DNA of 50,658 bases from Corallochytrium limacisporum (taxonomy: Eukaryota; Opisthokonta), in NCBI GenBank assembly GCA_002811645.1, contig PDIP01000054.1:73136-123793 (forward strand), written 5' to 3'. The position numbers and the translations under genes were made by a program. Shown in pieces: positions 1-9,338 of this stretch; the stretch's first letter is position 1, and the number at the start of each line of letters is the position of its first letter. The notes beneath the pieces are model-generated. The model was given only the letters and a program-made list of their open reading frames with translations. It was not told where the DNA came from and searched no databases.

Positions 1-111
1 CCCAAGTCGGCTGGGTTCCCCCAACTACCCGGGGCCCTTTAGGGGGGGGGGGGAGATATGGGAGGGATTACCCGAATATGGGGCCCTGCTTTGCCGGAAA
101 TGGCCACGGTG

Positions 112-155
112 AACAAGGTATTTGGGCACATTGTCTGACAGGGGAGTCTATTTAA
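112..155 (+). repeat. Dispersed motif copy A (ends GGGAGTCTATTTAA)
   Basis: This segment matches 7108-7151. Both have AACAAGGT, then ATTTGG, then a TCTGA-like word, then the identical 14-mer GGGAGTCTATTTAA. The TATTTAA at the end resembles a TATA box. It lies about 650 bases before the SSF1 ATG. It could be a shared promoter element or a fragment of a dispersed repeat. Confidence 0.5.
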
Positions 156-769
156 GTGACGGGTAAAGGAGCGGAGGGGAGTGGGCTGTGTGCGTGTGTG
201 TTTGAAAAGTTGGCCGGTAATTTTATATCCGGGATTTGAGGACAGGTGTTTTTTTTCCCCTTTCTTTTCAAAAGGGGGCCCCCCCTTTTCCCCTTGTGTT
301 CTTGCGTCTCTGTTTAACTACTGCTGCCGCCCCCCCCCCCTCCCCCCGCCGTACACTTGTACACGCGGGTCTCAGGGGCGGGTGTGTGGCGCCGAGTGCT
401 CGGGTGGGGATGGCAGGGCAGGGAGAGTGCGTGCGTGCGTGTGTGTGCGTGTGTGTGTGAGGGTTAGCAAGCTGCGCACCACCCGGGCGCACAGGTGCTT
501 TCGTACGGTGTTTACTGTATCAGACGACATATAGAATTCTTTAATAGCACCACCTGACTGGGGTGGCTTTATCGGTCATGCAGGTATTTCAGAAATGGGC
601 GTCCATGGAGACATCACAGAGTCGACACCATGACAAAGAGAGTTGCTGAATGGTTCGAATCCGTTACATATAAGACGAATTGTCGCAGCCATGTAAAGCG
701 GTTTCGTAGAGAAAGAGAATCGCTTTACCATCAATCAGAGATAAAGAAAAGTGATACCAATAGTCTAGT

Positions 770-771
<2 letters not shown>

Positions 772-802
<31 letters not shown>
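772..802 (+). repeat. (CA)n microsatellite just before the SSF1 start
   Basis: A perfect CA dinucleotide tract of about 31 bases ends five bases before the SSF1 ATG at 808, so it would lie in the mRNA leader. Confidence 0.95.
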
Positions 803-804
<2 letters not shown>

Positions 805-807
805 GTA

Positions 808-2436
808 ATGGCCAAGCGGTCGCGCGGTAGCAAAGGCCGCGGTGGACGCAGCAAAAAGAAAGCAAAGAAAGGAACGAAGCAGTCGGGACCACCCAATGAT
901 GGGATACCTCGCAGTTTTGTATTCTGCCGCGGTGAAACCGGAAAGAGTGTACAGCGTCTGTCGCTTGACGTGCGCCGGATCATGGAGCCCAACACAGCCT
1001 CCCGCTTGAGGATTCGCAAGACCAACGTTCTCAAGGATTTCGTTGCGATGGCCGGTCCCCTTGGTGTCACACACATGCTCGTATTCAACCGCACAGAGCA
1101 GGGTGTGAATATGCGCTTCCTGCGTTTGCCGCGTGGTCCGACCCTCACGTTCCACATTCCGAGTTACTCACTGATCAAGGATGTTCTGCTGAGCCAGGGA
1201 CGACCCAAGTCACCGGGCACGGAGTACAAGACGGCGCCCCTGCTGGTTTTGTCCGGATTTAACAAAGAATCAACGCTGTCAGGTATGCCAAAGGGACGCA
1301 AGCACTTGGATCTCATGGTCACAATGTTCCAGAACATGTTCCCGACCATACCAGTTGACCTGATCGACGTGACCGCCATCAGCCGCTGTGTGCTCATCAC
1401 TCGTGATCCGGATACGGAGGACATCTTTGTGCGTCACTACCACATCCGCATCCGACCGACTGGGGTGAGCAGCAAGAGCCTTCGCAAGATCACAAACGAC
1501 CATAAGATTCCAAGCCTACAGAACTATGAGGACATAGCAGATTTTGTTATCAACAACGCAGGCGGGGTTGGAGATGCCAGTGAGAGCGAGTACGATACCG
1601 ACGCGGAGGAAACGATGGGTACGGTCGGAAGAGTTGACGTGTCGAAGACCTCAAAACGTACCGCTGGCGGCCAACAGGCAGTGAAGCTACGTGAGGTTGG
1701 ACCACGACTGACCCTACAGCTCTTGCGCATCAACGAAGGTTTAGGCCACGAGGGTGAAGTGTTGTTCCACCGGTATGAGAAGAAGAGCACTGAAGAGATC
1801 AAGAAGCTCCAGGCCAAGAAGCGCGCGGCGAAGCAGCTAAAACAAGCACGTAAGCAGGAACAGGAAACCAACGTTAAACGCAAGCAGGAACTCAAGGCCG
1901 AACACAAGCAAAAATCGTTACAAGGTATGGAGCGCAAAAAGGCCGAGGACGCCCTGAAGAAGGCCATGGCCAAGGGCGAGATTGACGACGACGATGCCAT
2001 GGCTGCAGGTATAGATGTGGATGATTCCGACATTGATGACGCCGAGTACTACCGCCGTGAGGTTGGTGAGGACCCTGACGCGGATACATTTACGCGCCGG
2101 GGCGCAAAACGGAGCGGCGCTGGAAAAGCCCGCGGCCAAGCTGCTGGTGGAACACGAGCAGCAGTTGATGTGCCTAAGGGACTGAAGGGTCCCAAGGGCA
2201 AAACCGTGGCACTGACAGGTGGTGCTGCCCTTGCCAAAGAGCAGGCATGCCAAAAGAGCCTGGCGCGAAAGGCCAAAAACGCGGCATCCGGCGATGGAAG
2301 AAAGGGCAGGCGCAGTAAGGACAACGGCGGCAGTCGAAAGAAGCCGGCAGCAGACAATGGGGTGACCCCAAAGAGCGTCAAGTTGGCGAGCAAAGGTGTG
2401 CTGAAGGCCACCGCCTTTCGAAGGAAGAAAAAGTAA
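808..2436 (+). CDS. SSF1: SSF1/Peter Pan-type Brix-domain ribosome biogenesis protein
   Basis: 542 residues. The product should act in the nucleolus in 60S subunit maturation, where Ssf1/PPAN binds pre-rRNA. A very basic N-terminus (residues 1-30, KGRGGRSKKKAKK) is followed by a Brix domain at about 30-325. Family signatures are the early PRSFVF segment, MAGPLGVTHMLVF, and the closing GPRLTLQLLRI...GEVLFHRY. After this comes a Lys/Glu-rich coiled-coil stretch (about 328-390), an acidic patch (DDDDAMAAGIDVDDSD) and a Lys/Arg-rich tail ending FRRKKK, typical of nucleolar proteins. The ATG at 808 follows a CA repeat and is the first in this frame giving the basic N-terminus. It converges with the MAPEG gene, the stops being 117 bases apart. 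Length and domain order fit the family. Confidence 0.93.
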   Translation: MAKRSRGSKGRGGRSKKKAKKGTKQSGPPNDGIPRSFVFCRGETGKSVQRLSLDVRRIMEPNTASRLRIRKTNVLKDFVAMAGPLGVTHMLVFNRTEQGVNMRFLRLPRGPTLTFHIPSYSLIKDVLLSQGRPKSPGTEYKTAPLLVLSGFNKESTLSGMPKGRKHLDLMVTMFQNMFPTIPVDLIDVTAISRCVLITRDPDTEDIFVRHYHIRIRPTGVSSKSLRKITNDHKIPSLQNYEDIADFVINNAGGVGDASESEYDTDAEETMGTVGRVDVSKTSKRTAGGQQAVKLREVGPRLTLQLLRINEGLGHEGEVLFHRYEKKSTEEIKKLQAKKRAAKQLKQARKQEQETNVKRKQELKAEHKQKSLQGMERKKAEDALKKAMAKGEIDDDDAMAAGIDVDDSDIDDAEYYRREVGEDPDADTFTRRGAKRSGAGKARGQAAGGTRAAVDVPKGLKGPKGKTVALTGGAALAKEQACQKSLARKAKNAASGDGRKGRRSKDNGGSRKKPAADNGVTPKSVKLASKGVLKATAFRRKKK

Positions 2437-2553
2437 CCTCGGTTTGCATAACAACAGTTAGACATAGTAAAACATTGTTCTTTGATTGTGAACTCTCTTT
2501 GGTTTCTTGTGTAGTAACCCATGGTATCCCGGTGAAAAGGTATCTGTGAAACC

Positions 2554-3027
2554 TTACTTGATCAGGTTGGCAATCGGGGCTGGTAACTTACTACCCATCA
2601 GATCCACGTAAACGACGTGGTACGCAATGCCGAGGAACGCTAGCAGAAGATAGAGCCGCAGAACATGCACGATACGGCCGAACGGACCAGTGCGCTTCGC
2701 CGTAGCCTCCGCGTATGCATTGACATACTGAACTCGACTGACGGCGTAGACAATGGCAAGAATATTGGCAGCAGCAGGACCGTAGGGAAGGAAGGCAGAA
2801 GTGGTGAAGGCAGTAATATAGTGCAGAGTAATTACTGGAGCAAAATATTCGACACCGTTCATAAAGCCGCGGAAGATGCGGTCAAAGTCTTCGTTCTTGC
2901 CCGTAGTCGCAGGGTGCTTAATGTTGTACTTTTCACGGCCACCGGCCACCTTGTAGATGGATTTGGTGAAGCTGTAGACGATGGCCAAGGGCCCGATCGA
3001 GGAGTACGCGAAGAGACGGAAGTCCAT
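2554..3027 (-). CDS. MAPEG-family membrane protein (LTC4S/FLAP/MGST2-like)
   Basis: 157 residues, the usual MAPEG length, with about four membrane segments. The family includes microsomal glutathione transferases and leukotriene C4 synthase, trimeric enzymes of the ER or outer mitochondrial membrane. The diagnostic loop is RIFRGFMNGVEYF (residues 50-62), which parallels the RVYRAQ.NC.EYF motif of LTC4S/FLAP. The later SRVQYVNAYAEA (98-109) matches the helix carrying the conserved tyrosines. The start is the ATG at 3027, giving MDFRLFAY and a first hydrophobic helix. The frame stays open upstream to 3171 without an ATG. The glutathione-site Arg (R53) and Asn (N57) are present, so a glutathione transferase activity is plausible. 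Substrate is unknown. Confidence 0.85.
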   Translation of the reverse strand: MDFRLFAYSSIGPLAIVYSFTKSIYKVAGGREKYNIKHPATTGKNEDFDRIFRGFMNGVEYFAPVITLHYITAFTTSAFLPYGPAAANILAIVYAVSRVQYVNAYAEATAKRTGPFGRIVHVLRLYLLLAFLGIAYHVVYVDLMGSKLPAPIANLIK

Positions 3028-3390
3028 GACTGCAAATATAGGTAAACCTGAAGCGGATTTAATTGTTGCACCGAACCAACTAAGAGTGTGCTGATCCTCG
3101 TCTGATCTTCCATAGTCTAAATACCCATTCAGGTTTTGGCACCAAATGTTCCAGAAGCCAAGACCAAACAACTAAAGGACTGTCATTCAACAAGACTTAA
3201 GTTGAGCTGACACCGATGGTCCCTGGGAAGGTTACATCGGCAGCCAAGAGACCACAATGATTCAAAGTCTTCTCCACCGGCTTCTTTGCACACTTTTTGA
3301 GTGTCAGGTGACAGCGATACCCCCAAAGGAATAATACCACGTTTTGTGCCGGGGAGTAAGGCCGTTCAGAAATCTGCGGTCACCCTTGTT

Positions 3391-3408
3391 CCCCCCCCCC
3401 CCGGGGGG
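3391..3408. repeat. C12G6 palindromic run
   Basis: Twelve C directly followed by six G, in intergenic DNA. Confidence 0.9.
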
Positions 3409-3663
3409 TCGAAATCTTCGCGCGTCCGCACAGTGAAACACCAACACACACACACACACGTACACAACTCGACGGGCACGTCTCCGCACGCACCGGTTAA
3501 TAACCAACGGGCCGGGCCGTCTGCAGGGGGGCAGCGGATTCCGATCGCTTTGTGTTTTTGCTCTTTTGCTTGCCAATCCTTTGCCTGACAGAGGAACCGG
3601 GCCAGGGGGGGGGGAGGGAAGGGCCGAGCGATAGAAAATTTCGAGCGCTTGCGCAGTCACTGA

Positions 3664-3684
3664 CCCCCCTCCCCGGGGGGGGGG
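3664..3684. repeat. C-run/G-run palindrome
   Basis: C6-T-C4 directly followed by G10, intergenic. Confidence 0.9.
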
Positions 3685-4356
3685 TTGTAGTTGGTTGGTT
3701 CCCTCCTGTTCTTCTGCCCACGTCACTGTGCGTAGCGGGAAGCTCGCAAAGAGAGAGAGAGAGAGTTGGGTTGGGTTTGGCAGAAGGAAGGTTCATAGTA
3801 AGTGGCCGGGAGTCTAATTCTTCGAGAAGGCCGCCGCCGCCCGCTTGATCCTTGCCTGCCTCGAGGACTCACCCTGAGACTGTGACCAGCAGAATACCAG
3901 ATAAAGTCACTGGCGCTCACCATGAGGTGTACGTTTTGTCATGTGCATAAGGGTGGTCCGATGCATGAATATTACTACTACAACAAGTCTTTATCTTACT
4001 GGATTGTTTGATATGTGAGTTGGCGAGTTTGCGTGCTTGTGGTTGTGTAGGATTATACGTTTTGTGAAGGTGCTTTTGCCCATTCCGTATCGCAGGACGA
4101 GGGTCGCTTGTAAGCAGAGCTTGCATGTTTTGTGTTTTTCATGTTATTGACTTCTGATGCCAGCAGATTGAGAGCATCATCTTCATGGTGCTGCATCCTT
4201 CCCTATTGGGCACCGTCGTGAATGTGCTTGAATTTTAAGTGTCCTGATCCAGCAGGCGCATTTCGGATGGATGTGATCACGGTGCGACGGGGAATTCACA
4301 AACTTCTGTGGTTTCCGGCTATGACCATGGCGTCATCGTGCCGGCGTTAAGTTGTG

Positions 4357-5004
4357 CTACCAATCGGCACAGCCATGCTCGGCCATTTCCTCCTGCAAGT
4401 GCTTGTAGTCCCGAAGCATGGGAGCCAATACTTCAATATAGTACGCCCGATAGCCTTTCTTGAGATGCTCCTGGTCAATTTCTGGCAACCATTTATGCTC
4501 CTTCTTCATGCGCATGATGAGGTGCTTCCAGAGCGTCTCATCCGTCGCAGCTTTCCGCCAGCGTTGGTTCACATGCGATGCCTGGATCGCATCCTCTGGA
4601 TCCATACGCTTGAAGACAAGGTCCAGGACCTCCGAAGGAAGTTGTTCTTCAATGTGCTTATTCGGGTTGGGTGTCATGTAGGGCAGATAATGTCGACGTT
4701 TCGTCGGCGGAAAGGCCGTATCGGTAGCTGCTTCTTCGCCGCCCGTGGTGTCTTTCACTTCATCAATAGTTCCAGTCTGCAGACTGCTCCGGGCAGACGA
4801 CAGGAGCAGCGAGGTCAAACGTTTTGCCGTCTCAACGTGAAAACAGGCCGCTGGTGGCAGTTTTGAACCTCGCGGCGTCGAGTACCAGTACGACTTACTA
4901 CCGGTGCCGAAGGAGAAGCAGTCATAGGTGCTTGTGATGATCAGGCCTTCATGGGTAATTGGCATTGCATCAAAGCTCGATGCGATGTCCACAACAGGTG
5001 CCAT
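4357..5004 (-). CDS. F-box domain protein
   Basis: 215 residues. An F-box lies at about 120-162 (EEQLPSEVLDLVFKRMDPEDAIQASHVNQRWRKAATDETLWKHL, read here as several short pieces: LPSEVLDLVF, the Asp/Ala turn, then VNQRWR and LWKHL). Such domains bind SKP1 in SCF ubiquitin ligases. The segment after the F-box (about 163-210) is helical and charged, with no recognisable substrate-binding repeats such as WD40 or LRR. The N-terminal 110 residues are not recognised. The ATG at 5004 is the first in frame. The target is unknown. It is on the same strand as the MAPEG gene but 1.3 kb away, so joint transcription is unlikely. Confidence 0.8.
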   Translation of the reverse strand: MAPVVDIASSFDAMPITHEGLIITSTYDCFSFGTGSKSYWYSTPRGSKLPPAACFHVETAKRLTSLLLSSARSSLQTGTIDEVKDTTGGEEAATDTAFPPTKRRHYLPYMTPNPNKHIEEQLPSEVLDLVFKRMDPEDAIQASHVNQRWRKAATDETLWKHLIMRMKKEHKWLPEIDQEHLKKGYRAYYIEVLAPMLRDYKHLQEEMAEHGCADW

Positions 5005-6022
5005 TGTTCTGAATTCTTCTGTGCGCGTGCGTGTCTCTGTATGTGCTTGTTCTCAGTTTCTTCTGAGGGTGTGAAGAGTTTCTTGCGAAAGGGTGGTCTA
5101 TAGGTGTTGACTAAGACCTTAAAGGGTGAGATCAGAGGTGGTGTTGCTTAGAGAAATCCTTCGCAACGGCCATTTGGAATGTCTTCAGTTTTGATTTTGA
5201 GAAACGGAAGTATAACCGAAATGGATATAAGTTTAAAGATTCCCGGTCCCTAACAGTCAGTTGGATAATGCCTATTGACAACTGGTTCGTGTGCGAAACC
5301 GCCGTCCCTATGATTTGGTCAAAGCTGACATCCGAGCTCCACTTGTGTGTCCTGTTGATATCTCAACCAATTTGCATGCGCTGTGTACAAGTAGTTGTCT
5401 TGTACGGATTCTCTTACGTGCTAGTTTATAGTAGAAAAGCCGGTACGGTGTTGGGTGAGCACGATCCTATGGATACGTAGGTCTACAATACACGCAAGGT
5501 ATTCGGAAGTCTAAGGTTCGCCTGCTTCATCCCAAATAGCAGATCAGGCCTGCAATTCGTTGCCAGCCGCACTCCCAACGGTTCACGAAAGTAGGAATAT
5601 GGGACTAAACATGAGTTCGACGGACACTGTCCACAGTCCTTGGTGACTTTCTACTACATCCGAGCTTATCGATCGACCGCGGTACCCAGGCCTACGAAGT
5701 CGGGTTGCACCGGACATTCCAGTACTCTCTCGGGTCCTCCTCTCCCCCTCCCCCTTTGATGCTATTTTTTTCTTATTCGCTCTAACCCCCCCCCCTCCCT
5801 CTGTGTGTCTCTCTGTGTCTCTCCCTGCCTGTGTACGCGTTTGCGCGGGGTTGTTGCGGGGTTTGGGTCTGGTTGGTATCTGCGGGTTGGGTGTCTCTGC
5901 GAGTTTGGGGGGAGGGGGAAGGGTTTGGTGGTGGTTTGGGATCCCCCGAGATCCGGACGGTTGGGTTCCATTTTTTAGTTTCTTTCATCACCGATTGGCG
6001 GCCCGTCCAACCAACCAACCAA

Positions 6023-6041
6023 CCCCCCCCCCGGGGGGGGG
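6023..6041. repeat. C10G9 palindromic run
   Basis: Ten C then nine G, preceded by a (CCAA)n tract. Confidence 0.9.
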
Positions 6042-6557
6042 AGGAGGGACCTCTCCAGACGGGGGAACACCCCTGCCTTCCTGCCTGCCTGAGCCATCAC
6101 CCCGTCTCCAACTTTTGTTTTCGTATAGTGAAACTATGAGCGTGTGAGGAGAAACAAGACGGAAGAATAACAAAATAATAATAGGTTACCCGGTCGCAGA
6201 CGTCCCCAGGCTCCTCCGCCTGCTCCTCCGTTGGAGTTTGCTGTCGGAGCAGGGCAAGCGCTATAGTACCGCAACTGCCCTGTAAATATTTTCTGCCAAT
6301 TTAGAAATTTCTAAGAAAGAACGTTTTAACCGGAATATTTTTTGGTTTGAACCATTTCGTTTTGTTGCCCCCGGTGAGCGATGAGAGAAAAAAATCCATT
6401 CTTCCCGATGCGCCTCCCCTTTTGCCTCACCAGGGCACGGTCTCCAGTTCACTCAGTATACCCCTGCGCACCGAGGAGGAATGGGAGAGGTGTGCGTGTG
6501 TACCTAATATTGGCACCCGACTATTTTCCGGAACACCCCCAAACCCCCGCGGTGAGG

Positions 6558-6573
6558 CCCCGGGGGGGGGCCC
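6558..6573. repeat. C4G9C3 run
   Basis: Four C, nine G, then three C in the same GC-rich island. Confidence 0.85.
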
Positions 6574-7107
6574 TCTCCCTGGTCTTTTGGTTATTTACTT
6601 TTTGGCGAGATTCGGATCGGGAGGCTCCCCTTCGGGGGCGGGCGGTTGTCAGGAACAATATTTTTTTTTTTTTGGCGGTGTACAAAGGGGGGCGCCGCCG
6701 CAGTTGGTCACGGTTGGCGGGGTAGTTTACAAGGGTGGGTGAGGGAGCGGCCGACTTCTCTCACACCGTACAAATTAGCCCTTTACTTTTTCCTTCACTA
6801 CCGACCGAGTGAGGGACCGCCATTGCCCCTCCTCCTCCCCCCCCCTTCCCTCCCTTTTCTTCCTGGCTGGAGACACCGGGACGACGGGGAAAAAGGTGGG
6901 GATTGGATTTTCGGTTCTTCGGGCCCTCCTTCCGTGATCGCTGCTTGCTTGCTGACCGGACGGTAAACCCCCCCCCCCCGCTTCTCTTCTCACCCAACTG
7001 CCTCTTTCGCCGCGCCGTGAAGAGCGGTCCAATCAAAGGACTCAAGTACAATGGAGAGACCCCCCCCTCTCCGTCTCCTGCCTTCCTAACTCTGGGCCTG
7101 TGAAATC

Positions 7108-7151
7108 AACAAGGTCGTATTTGGTGAATCTGAATATGGGAGTCTATTTAA
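7108..7151 (+). repeat. Dispersed motif copy B (ends GGGAGTCTATTTAA)
   Basis: Second copy of the motif seen at 112-155, with the same order of short identical words and the same terminal 14-mer. It lies 433 bases before the Rtt106-like ATG. Confidence 0.5.
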
Positions 7152-7583
7152 ATTCCCGGTCTGGGGAGGGGGTTTCGGATTCAACCGGTGTTTTGCCTGC
7201 CCTGGGTGCCCGTTCTTGGTTCTGGCGCGAGTTGGTGAGGGGACCCCAGCTGTGGACTGGCTGGCTGGTGGTGATGGAGGCGATCACGGGGCCGAGACCG
7301 ATGGGACGGTGCCACCAGGTCTCCAAACTCTGTCCCACTAGCTCTCCGGTCTGCGGCTACATGCTACAGATGCAACTCCCATCAGAAGCACATGTCCTAA
7401 AAATCAGCGTGGACTATTTGATAGTTTAGTGAACCCGTATGCATGTGTGTATTCGATCATGCTGGCGATGAGTTTGAGTCGGCCTGCTGTGGAAGAAGTG
7501 CAGTTCGTAGTTTGCAATAGATCCACGGAGCATGGCAGATAATTGAATAGCTGATGAGCCGTTCCCACAAATAGAACATCATC

Positions 7584-9161
7584 ATGAGCATGTCCCCAGA
7601 GGAACAGAAGGTTATTGGTGCTGCCATGCAGCGGCTTCCCGAAGATGTGAAAGGACGGGTGGGCAAGCTCTTCACTACAGCCATGCCAGAGCTGCAGTTT
7701 GTGCTGAAGGAGATCCTGATCGCTCTGGCACCCCACATCAACAACGGTGCTGCTGCAGCACCTGCCACTGGGGGCACCGCAAATGCTGCCTCCCAACCCG
7801 CAGACGTTAAAACTGAAGAAGAGCAGGCGGAGACAAAACCAGCGCCCTCCAGGCAACCGAAAATTGTCTCTCGTAACTGCGCATCACAAACAGACATTAC
7901 TCTGCCGGATCCGCTACCTTCAGCAGCAACAGTAACAGGAGTAGTTATGCCTACAGTTGCCAACGGATCCGCTGTGGTTTCAGCGGCCCCGGTTTCAAAG
8001 GTCGGAAAGGTATCGAAGCAGATTTCTGTATCCGAGTCGAAAGAGGATTTCACACTGCTCAAGAACGTCGGCTTCACAGTACCGAAACGCAAGGGCCTGG
8101 ACCTGGTGTACCACGCCACGGACCGGTGTCTTCGCGCAATGAAGGACGGAACGCAGGCCGTCGCGCAGATTGCCGTGGATAACATCGCTCTGGTGGCGAT
8201 CGTTGTGGATCATGTCAGTCCGACAAAAGCAACGTGGCATGCGTTCATAATCGAACACCCGTCCCCGAACTTCAAGCGCGCCAAACGGGGCCAACAAAAT
8301 GTGGGAGAAGTGCTGGCTATTGCTTCGCCTGCGGTCGAAGGGTCGGAGGATTGTGTGGTGGACAGCAGTGGAAGCGGTGATGCGGAGGATGGTGACGCTC
8401 CGGCCGATGGGGGCAAAAAGCAAAAGGAAGGAAGGGGTGCGAAGCGTGCGGCCGCATCTGCGGCCAAGACCCAACGTGTGCCATCGAACAGTGCCGAGTT
8501 CAATGCTTGGCTTGGGAACGAGCATCCTGAAATCGCAACTTTGGTCAAACACCTAAAATCCCTTCGTCCAAGCGGAATTCCAATTATGTTTGCGCGGGAT
8601 AGCAGTTTTAAGAGCCAGCGCCGAGTTGGTGGCGGCTACCCATTTGTCATGGCAAATGTGAACATGAAGGAAGGACCACTGTACATCATGAAAGATGGTC
8701 TACTTTTTGCCAAGAACCCATATTTGTGGATCCCATATGACGACATTGCCAACATGGGCTTGGAAAACGTGAACAGGCACACATTTGAGCTGCACCTCAC
8801 GCTCAAATCTGGTGGACCAGTGGAAGAGCTCTGCATGATATCGGCCGAGGAAGTCGATGTGCTGGCGGAGCATCTGAAGCGAAACGCGGGCAAGGCCACG
8901 AACTGGCAGGAGACAAAGCAGGAAGACGGCGATGACGATGACGACGACGACGAAGACGATGAGGACGAACAGGATGCGGACTTCAAAGAGGAAAGCGAGG
9001 AAGAGAGCTCCAGCGATGAGGACAGCGAAGATGAAGGCTCAGGAGAGCCGGAGGACGAGGAAGATGAGGATGGAGAGGAAGACTTGGAGGACGAAGAGGA
9101 AGATCTTGAGGAGGAAGAAGAGGAAGCCTCCAAACCCAAGAAAAAGCCGCGCCATGTCTAA
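7584..9161 (+). CDS. Rtt106-like histone chaperone (tandem PH domains, acidic tail)
   Basis: 525 residues. Rtt106-family proteins bind H3-H4 and deposit them during replication and silencing. An N-terminal helical segment (1-55) is followed by an Ala/Pro linker. A first PH-like domain covers about 155-230 (VGFTVPKRKGLDLVYH resembles the Rtt106 start) and a second about 300-435 (GPLYIMKDGLLFAKNPYLWIPYDDI and HTFELHLTLKS match the Rttp106/SPT16-middle fold). A low-complexity linker rich in Gly/Asp/Lys splits the two. Residues 447-515 are almost all Asp/Glu/Ser, a histone-binding acidic tail, ending in a basic KPKKKPRHV. The start MSMSPEEQ is the first ATG. POB3/SSRP1 is an alternative, but the double-PH layout fits Rtt106 better. 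It converges with the TMEM135-like gene at 177 bases. Confidence 0.78.
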   Translation: MSMSPEEQKVIGAAMQRLPEDVKGRVGKLFTTAMPELQFVLKEILIALAPHINNGAAAAPATGGTANAASQPADVKTEEEQAETKPAPSRQPKIVSRNCASQTDITLPDPLPSAATVTGVVMPTVANGSAVVSAAPVSKVGKVSKQISVSESKEDFTLLKNVGFTVPKRKGLDLVYHATDRCLRAMKDGTQAVAQIAVDNIALVAIVVDHVSPTKATWHAFIIEHPSPNFKRAKRGQQNVGEVLAIASPAVEGSEDCVVDSSGSGDAEDGDAPADGGKKQKEGRGAKRAAASAAKTQRVPSNSAEFNAWLGNEHPEIATLVKHLKSLRPSGIPIMFARDSSFKSQRRVGGGYPFVMANVNMKEGPLYIMKDGLLFAKNPYLWIPYDDIANMGLENVNRHTFELHLTLKSGGPVEELCMISAEEVDVLAEHLKRNAGKATNWQETKQEDGDDDDDDDEDDEDEQDADFKEESEEESSSDEDSEDEGSGEPEDEEDEDGEEDLEDEEEDLEEEEEEASKPKKKPRHV

Positions 9162-9338
9162 TGTTGTGACGCGAGGTAGTCTGGTATCACACTGTTCGAT
9201 GGTCAGTCATCAAGTTTGTTGACATTCGACCGTATAGAAACGCAATTTCAAGTACATGTTACATAGTGAGGGTTCATGTTAACCGTATTATGTTGTGTAT
9301 GTGTATGCTTGCTTATGTAGTTGAAGGGTGGATTTTGC

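Larger units (their letters stand above)
1..807. other. Intergenic region upstream of SSF1
   Basis: No gene is supported here. The stretch holds a G-run near 43-52, a TG/CG-rich microsatellite around 420-460, and a TATA-like box (TATTTAAG) near 149 inside a motif repeated at 7138. An ATG at 630 opens a 66-codon upstream frame that runs through the CA repeat and overlaps the SSF1 start out of frame. It probably contains the SSF1 promoter and 5' leader. Confidence 0.6.
3028..4356. other. Intergenic region with CnGn palindromes
   Basis: No gene is supported. It holds two C-run/G-run palindromes (3391-3408 and 3664-3684), a short CA tract near 3445-3460, a GA tract near 3750-3766, and otherwise unique sequence. 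Confidence 0.6.
5005..7583. other. Large divergent spacer with GC-rich island
   Basis: This separates the F-box and Rtt106-like gene starts. From about 5740 to 7080 it becomes a GC-rich low-complexity island: TCTCTGTG-rich sequence near 5800, a CCAA tetranucleotide tract at 6006-6022 running into a CnGn palindrome, another CnGn at 6558-6573, and long T, C and G runs. Motif copy B (7108-7151) lies 430 bases before the Rtt106-like ATG. Reading frames across it are fragmentary and compositionally driven, so no gene is called. Confidence 0.6.

Noticed and set aside
649-672. tRNA T-arm-like sequence (stem around TTCGAAT)
   Set aside because: The five-base stem pairs, but no A box, anticodon arm or matching acceptor strand lies at the right distance upstream.
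664-1155. 163-codon minus-strand ORF over the start of SSF1
   Set aside because: Overlaps the well-supported SSF1 gene and the CA repeat; no recognisable domain and no ATG-based conservation evident.
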